Shown here one piece after another: positions 61,487 to 64,000 of a stretch of DNA of 64,000 bases. The notes under the pieces are model-generated. The model had not been told where the DNA came from. It searched no databases and saw only the letters and a list, made by a program, of their open reading frames with translations. Source of the stretch: Lathyrus oleraceus (lineage: Eukaryota > Streptophyta > Magnoliopsida > Fabales > Fabaceae); assembly GCF_024323335.1 (NCBI RefSeq), contig NC_066581.1, positions 185,086,830 through 185,150,829 of the forward strand, in the 5' to 3' direction. How positions within the stretch are numbered: position 1 is the first letter of the stretch; each line of letters begins with the position of its first letter. A program made the translations under genes and the position numbers.

Positions 61487-61891
61487 CAAGCTTCATCTTC
61501 CTAGTGGGTTTAGCCTACGTTTTGCCTTTGTTGTATTGTATGTTTATATTTGTGACATATTTTTGTGCAAATTTGGGATGATTGTATTGCTTGTAATGTA
61601 TGAATTGCTTGGTGTATATCAATTACTTGTGTGCTTGGTGGTCTCTTGTGAGATGAGTTCTATACCCGAACTCGAGTGCACTTATGATAGGAGAATGGCA
61701 TAGTCTTGTTGACTTGTGTGGAGTTATTCCTTAGCAAGTTGACTTGCAAGCCCATTCACTTGGTGGAGGTTTTGTTGGGATCAATAATGTCACATGAGTA
61801 GTCGTGGTTAGGCATTACTCTTTCCAATATAAACCTTAGAAGCCAAGGACCTTAGATTACCTAGCCCATCTTGGCCTATTTTAGGACGTAG
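61487..61891 (+). other. Ogre B2 5' untranslated region, truncated
   Basis: Homologous to 42237-42602 up to GGCCTATTTTAGGACGTAGTGC; the match stops there where the copia LTR begins. No gene. Confidence 0.75.
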
Positions 61892-63656
61892 TGCGTGTAA
61901 GGGCAAACTGTCATACAACATACGATCATAGGTTTCGATGATGACAAATTACCACCATGGATGAATCGGCATTGTCAATTCCACCTCTACAAAACAAATG
62001 CAACATATCACCTATCATATCCTTTTCTATGCTCATCTAAACTGTTATATTTCATACAACATATGTGGATAAAATATGGTCATGACAAAATGCATGAAAA
62101 CCACAAAAATCTGAATTTTTGCAGATTTGCAGGGTTTGAGTCGACCGTAGGGTCGGCGCATAACATAGTGCATTTCCTCATGGGTCAGCGCACAAAAGGC
62201 TTGAGTCGACCGCAGGGTCGGCGCATGAACCACGGGTCAGCGCACGCCGACCTATGGTCGATGCATACTGATGTGATTTTCAGACTGTCCAAAACTGCAG
62301 GTTATGCGTCGACGCATAGACCTGCTATGGTCGACCGTTCGTGCGCAAATACAGTTTTTAAGTAATTCCCACTTTGTTTGAAAAGCTGTTAAATGGGTCG
62401 GTTGGTTTGTCATAAATAGAAGTTTAGTTACTTGTATGAACTAACATTTGACAAATTGATTCAAGTGTATAAAGAACAAGAAAAAGTGAAATAGATATCC
62501 AAGATTCTTCATCTTCATCTTCAACATCTCACAACACATCAATTACACACAACCATTTTTGAAGTGCTTTGTGATTGGTTAAAGGTGATAACGTTCGAAG
62601 CCGAGATTAGGGAATCCGGTTCGGGTTGAAGCTTGCGACAGGTTTTTTCTTGAATAAAACCTTTAGGGTTTTGTCCTCCAAGACTGGTTTGATTTTGGGG
62701 GTTTTTGGACGAATTCTTCATCAATTTTCAGCTGAGCGAAGGTGATTGAGAAGAGGAAGTCTTCATCAATCTAGTAGCGGATTCAGTGATATTGAAGGGA
62801 AGATTTCGGGTTCGATTTATTGTAGTTGAGATCAGTCGGGCCAAGGGTTTGAAGAACTGAGAGTTATTCAACAAAGGGGTTGGAATCGGAGGTCTATCAA
62901 CAACAATCGAAGGACTTGATTCACCCTGAATCAAGGAACAAGGAGTGGAAGCAACATTCAACGTCTTGAGAATTCTGTTGTATATTTGCTTGTCAATCCT
63001 TGTATAAACTGTTATACTCAACAGGTGATATCTATTAAAGCAATCTCAATTCTAGTTTTAGAATTAAGGGCAGACGTACCCCGAAGCGAGGACGACGGGG
63101 GAACCGCCTCATCAAATCTTTGTCTTCTCTATTTTTCAGCATATTTGTTTTTAGCTTAACAATAAGTGATTTTTGTATAAGCACTTTTATCAAACCTTGA
63201 TATTAATTGAGTAAGAAGTTAAAACTCTGTTTTTGAATCCCAAGTACAATAAGATATTGTACTAGACTAATTGGAATCAGTTACTCAACATAAATATCAC
63301 TTGGAGTGTTTTTGCACACCGAGTGTTTGATAATTTGCCTAAACCAAAATTATCTTAGTTGTGTATCTAGTTTGGTTTGCTCTTTGAATCATTGGAACTA
63401 GGAATCCTAGCAAGTGAAATAAATCATGGATAGTGTGACTAGTGTAGTGATTCTTATTCTACATTATCACTAATCCATAGGCTAGATGCATATCCGGTTT
63501 TCCAATAACAGTTCGTTTTAGACTATATTTTCCTCGGCCGCTTCCGCACTTAAAACCAATTTTCAAAACCAATTTTTAATTGGTAGCGCCGACTCAAATT
63601 TTAATTGGGATCTATTCAACCCCCCCCCCCTTCTAGATCCGTGCCATAGTCTAATA
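61892..63656 (+). repeat. 5' LTR of Ty1/copia element
   Basis: The left end is inferred from where B2 homology stops; a TGTAAGGGC start at 61896 is possible. The right end is not exact, within about 15 bp before the primer site. It holds GTCGACC/GGGTC(G/A)GCGCA repeats and the palindrome TATGCGTCGACGCATA between 62137 and 62346, and a TATA-like CATAAATAG at 62411. Open frames inside (61961-62365) are LTR sequence. Confidence 0.75.
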
Positions 63657-63658
63657 AG

Positions 63659-63671
63659 TGGTATCAGAGCA
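63659..63671 (+). other. Primer binding site of copia element, tRNA-iMet type
   Basis: TGGTATCAGAGCA directly after the LTR and 40 bp before the gag ATG. Confidence 0.92.
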
Positions 63672-63711
63672 CCGTTTCACTCCGTGCTTCAAAATATAAC
63701 TTTGATAGAAA

Positions 63712-64000
63712 ATGGCTAACGAACCTAAAGGGGCTTATAATAGAGCTCCCGTTTTCAATGGTGAAAATTATAGTTACTGGAAAGACTGTATGCGGGTGCA
63801 CATAAATTCCATAGATAGAAAAATATGGAACGTTATTCTCAATGGTCCAATTCAAATAACCATGACCAATGAGAATAATGAATTAGTGCCAAAACCCGAA
63901 GCATAATGGACTGATGATGATGAAAGAAAATACAATTATGATTGGAAATCCAAAAATATCCTAATCTCCTCATTAGGTGTAGATGAATACTATCGTGTAT
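63712..64000 (+). pseudogene. gag: Ty1/copia gag, N-terminal part, one stop, cut by window end
   Basis: ATG at 63712 starts MANEPKGAYNRAPVFNGENY, followed by YWKDCMRVHI, a hallmark of copia gag (DUF4219/UBN2-type: NG.NY..W...M). TAA at 63904-63906 interrupts the frame; the same frame continues with WTDDDERKYNYDWKSKN and ISSLGVDEYYRV, also typical, so the stop is a single substitution within otherwise intact gag. The protein would package element RNA. The position 40 bp after the primer site fits a copia 5' end. The remainder lies outside the window. Confidence 0.85.

Noticed and set aside
63621..63631. Poly-C run as a regulatory or quadruplex site
   Set aside because: A short homopolymer near the LTR end, common in this LTR type and prone to sequencing error; no further support.

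Overview
This is plant nuclear DNA made almost entirely of nested LTR retrotransposons. I see no convincing host gene, tRNA or rRNA. Ogre-type Ty3/gypsy elements (tRNA-Arg primer site, long LTRs, an intron between protease and reverse transcriptase, a separate ORF upstream of gag), together with Sirevirus, Athila and Tekay lineages, point to a large-genome legume, probably of tribe Fabeae (Vicia, Pisum, Lathyrus or Lens). The species is inferred, not proven.

Layout. 1-2201: 3' end of a Sirevirus (env-like ORF, multiplied polypurine tracts, 3' LTR). 2202-21323: decayed Ogre-type element 'A' on the + strand (gag end, protease, intron, RT, RNase H, integrase, 3' UTR). It is split by a complete coding-free Sirevirus derivative (7963-15602, minus strand, TSD GTTAG) and by a short non-autonomous Athila-like element (15769-19970, TSD ATAAT). 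21324-25732: an Ogre LTR with a polypurine tract on its left and a primer site on its right. 25753-37428: Ogre 5' UTR and a gag remnant, interrupted by an Athila-lineage solo LTR (26587-36851, TSD ATAAT). That solo LTR is itself split by a complete, young Tekay chromovirus (26892-35456, minus strand, TSD GTGGG) with one intact 1456-codon gag-pol ORF, the only intact long gene here.

37429-50246: a second Ogre-type element 'B1' (LTR, primer site, ORF1, gag, protease, intron, RT). A copia-like solo LTR (42679-43582) sits in its 5' UTR, and a minus-strand Athila element (from 50247) cuts it inside RT. 51833-55774: Athila internal sequence with two ATHILA-type ORFs in the same direction. 55775-56607: fragment of a minus-strand Ogre/Tat-type LTR. 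56608-61891: a third Ogre-type 5' LTR 'B2' with primer site and 5' UTR. About 61892-64000: 5' LTR, tRNA-Met primer site and start of gag of a Ty1/copia element, running off the window.

Most interesting pattern: LTRs of unrelated lineages (copia and gypsy) each carry a private cluster of a short, mostly CpG-containing palindrome, usually just upstream of a TATA box. The palindrome sequence differs in every family, but its position is alike. In the coding-free Sirevirus derivative a 12-bp dyad, ATGTYNNRACAT, is scattered through the whole element. The three Ogre-type LTRs show no obvious equivalent.
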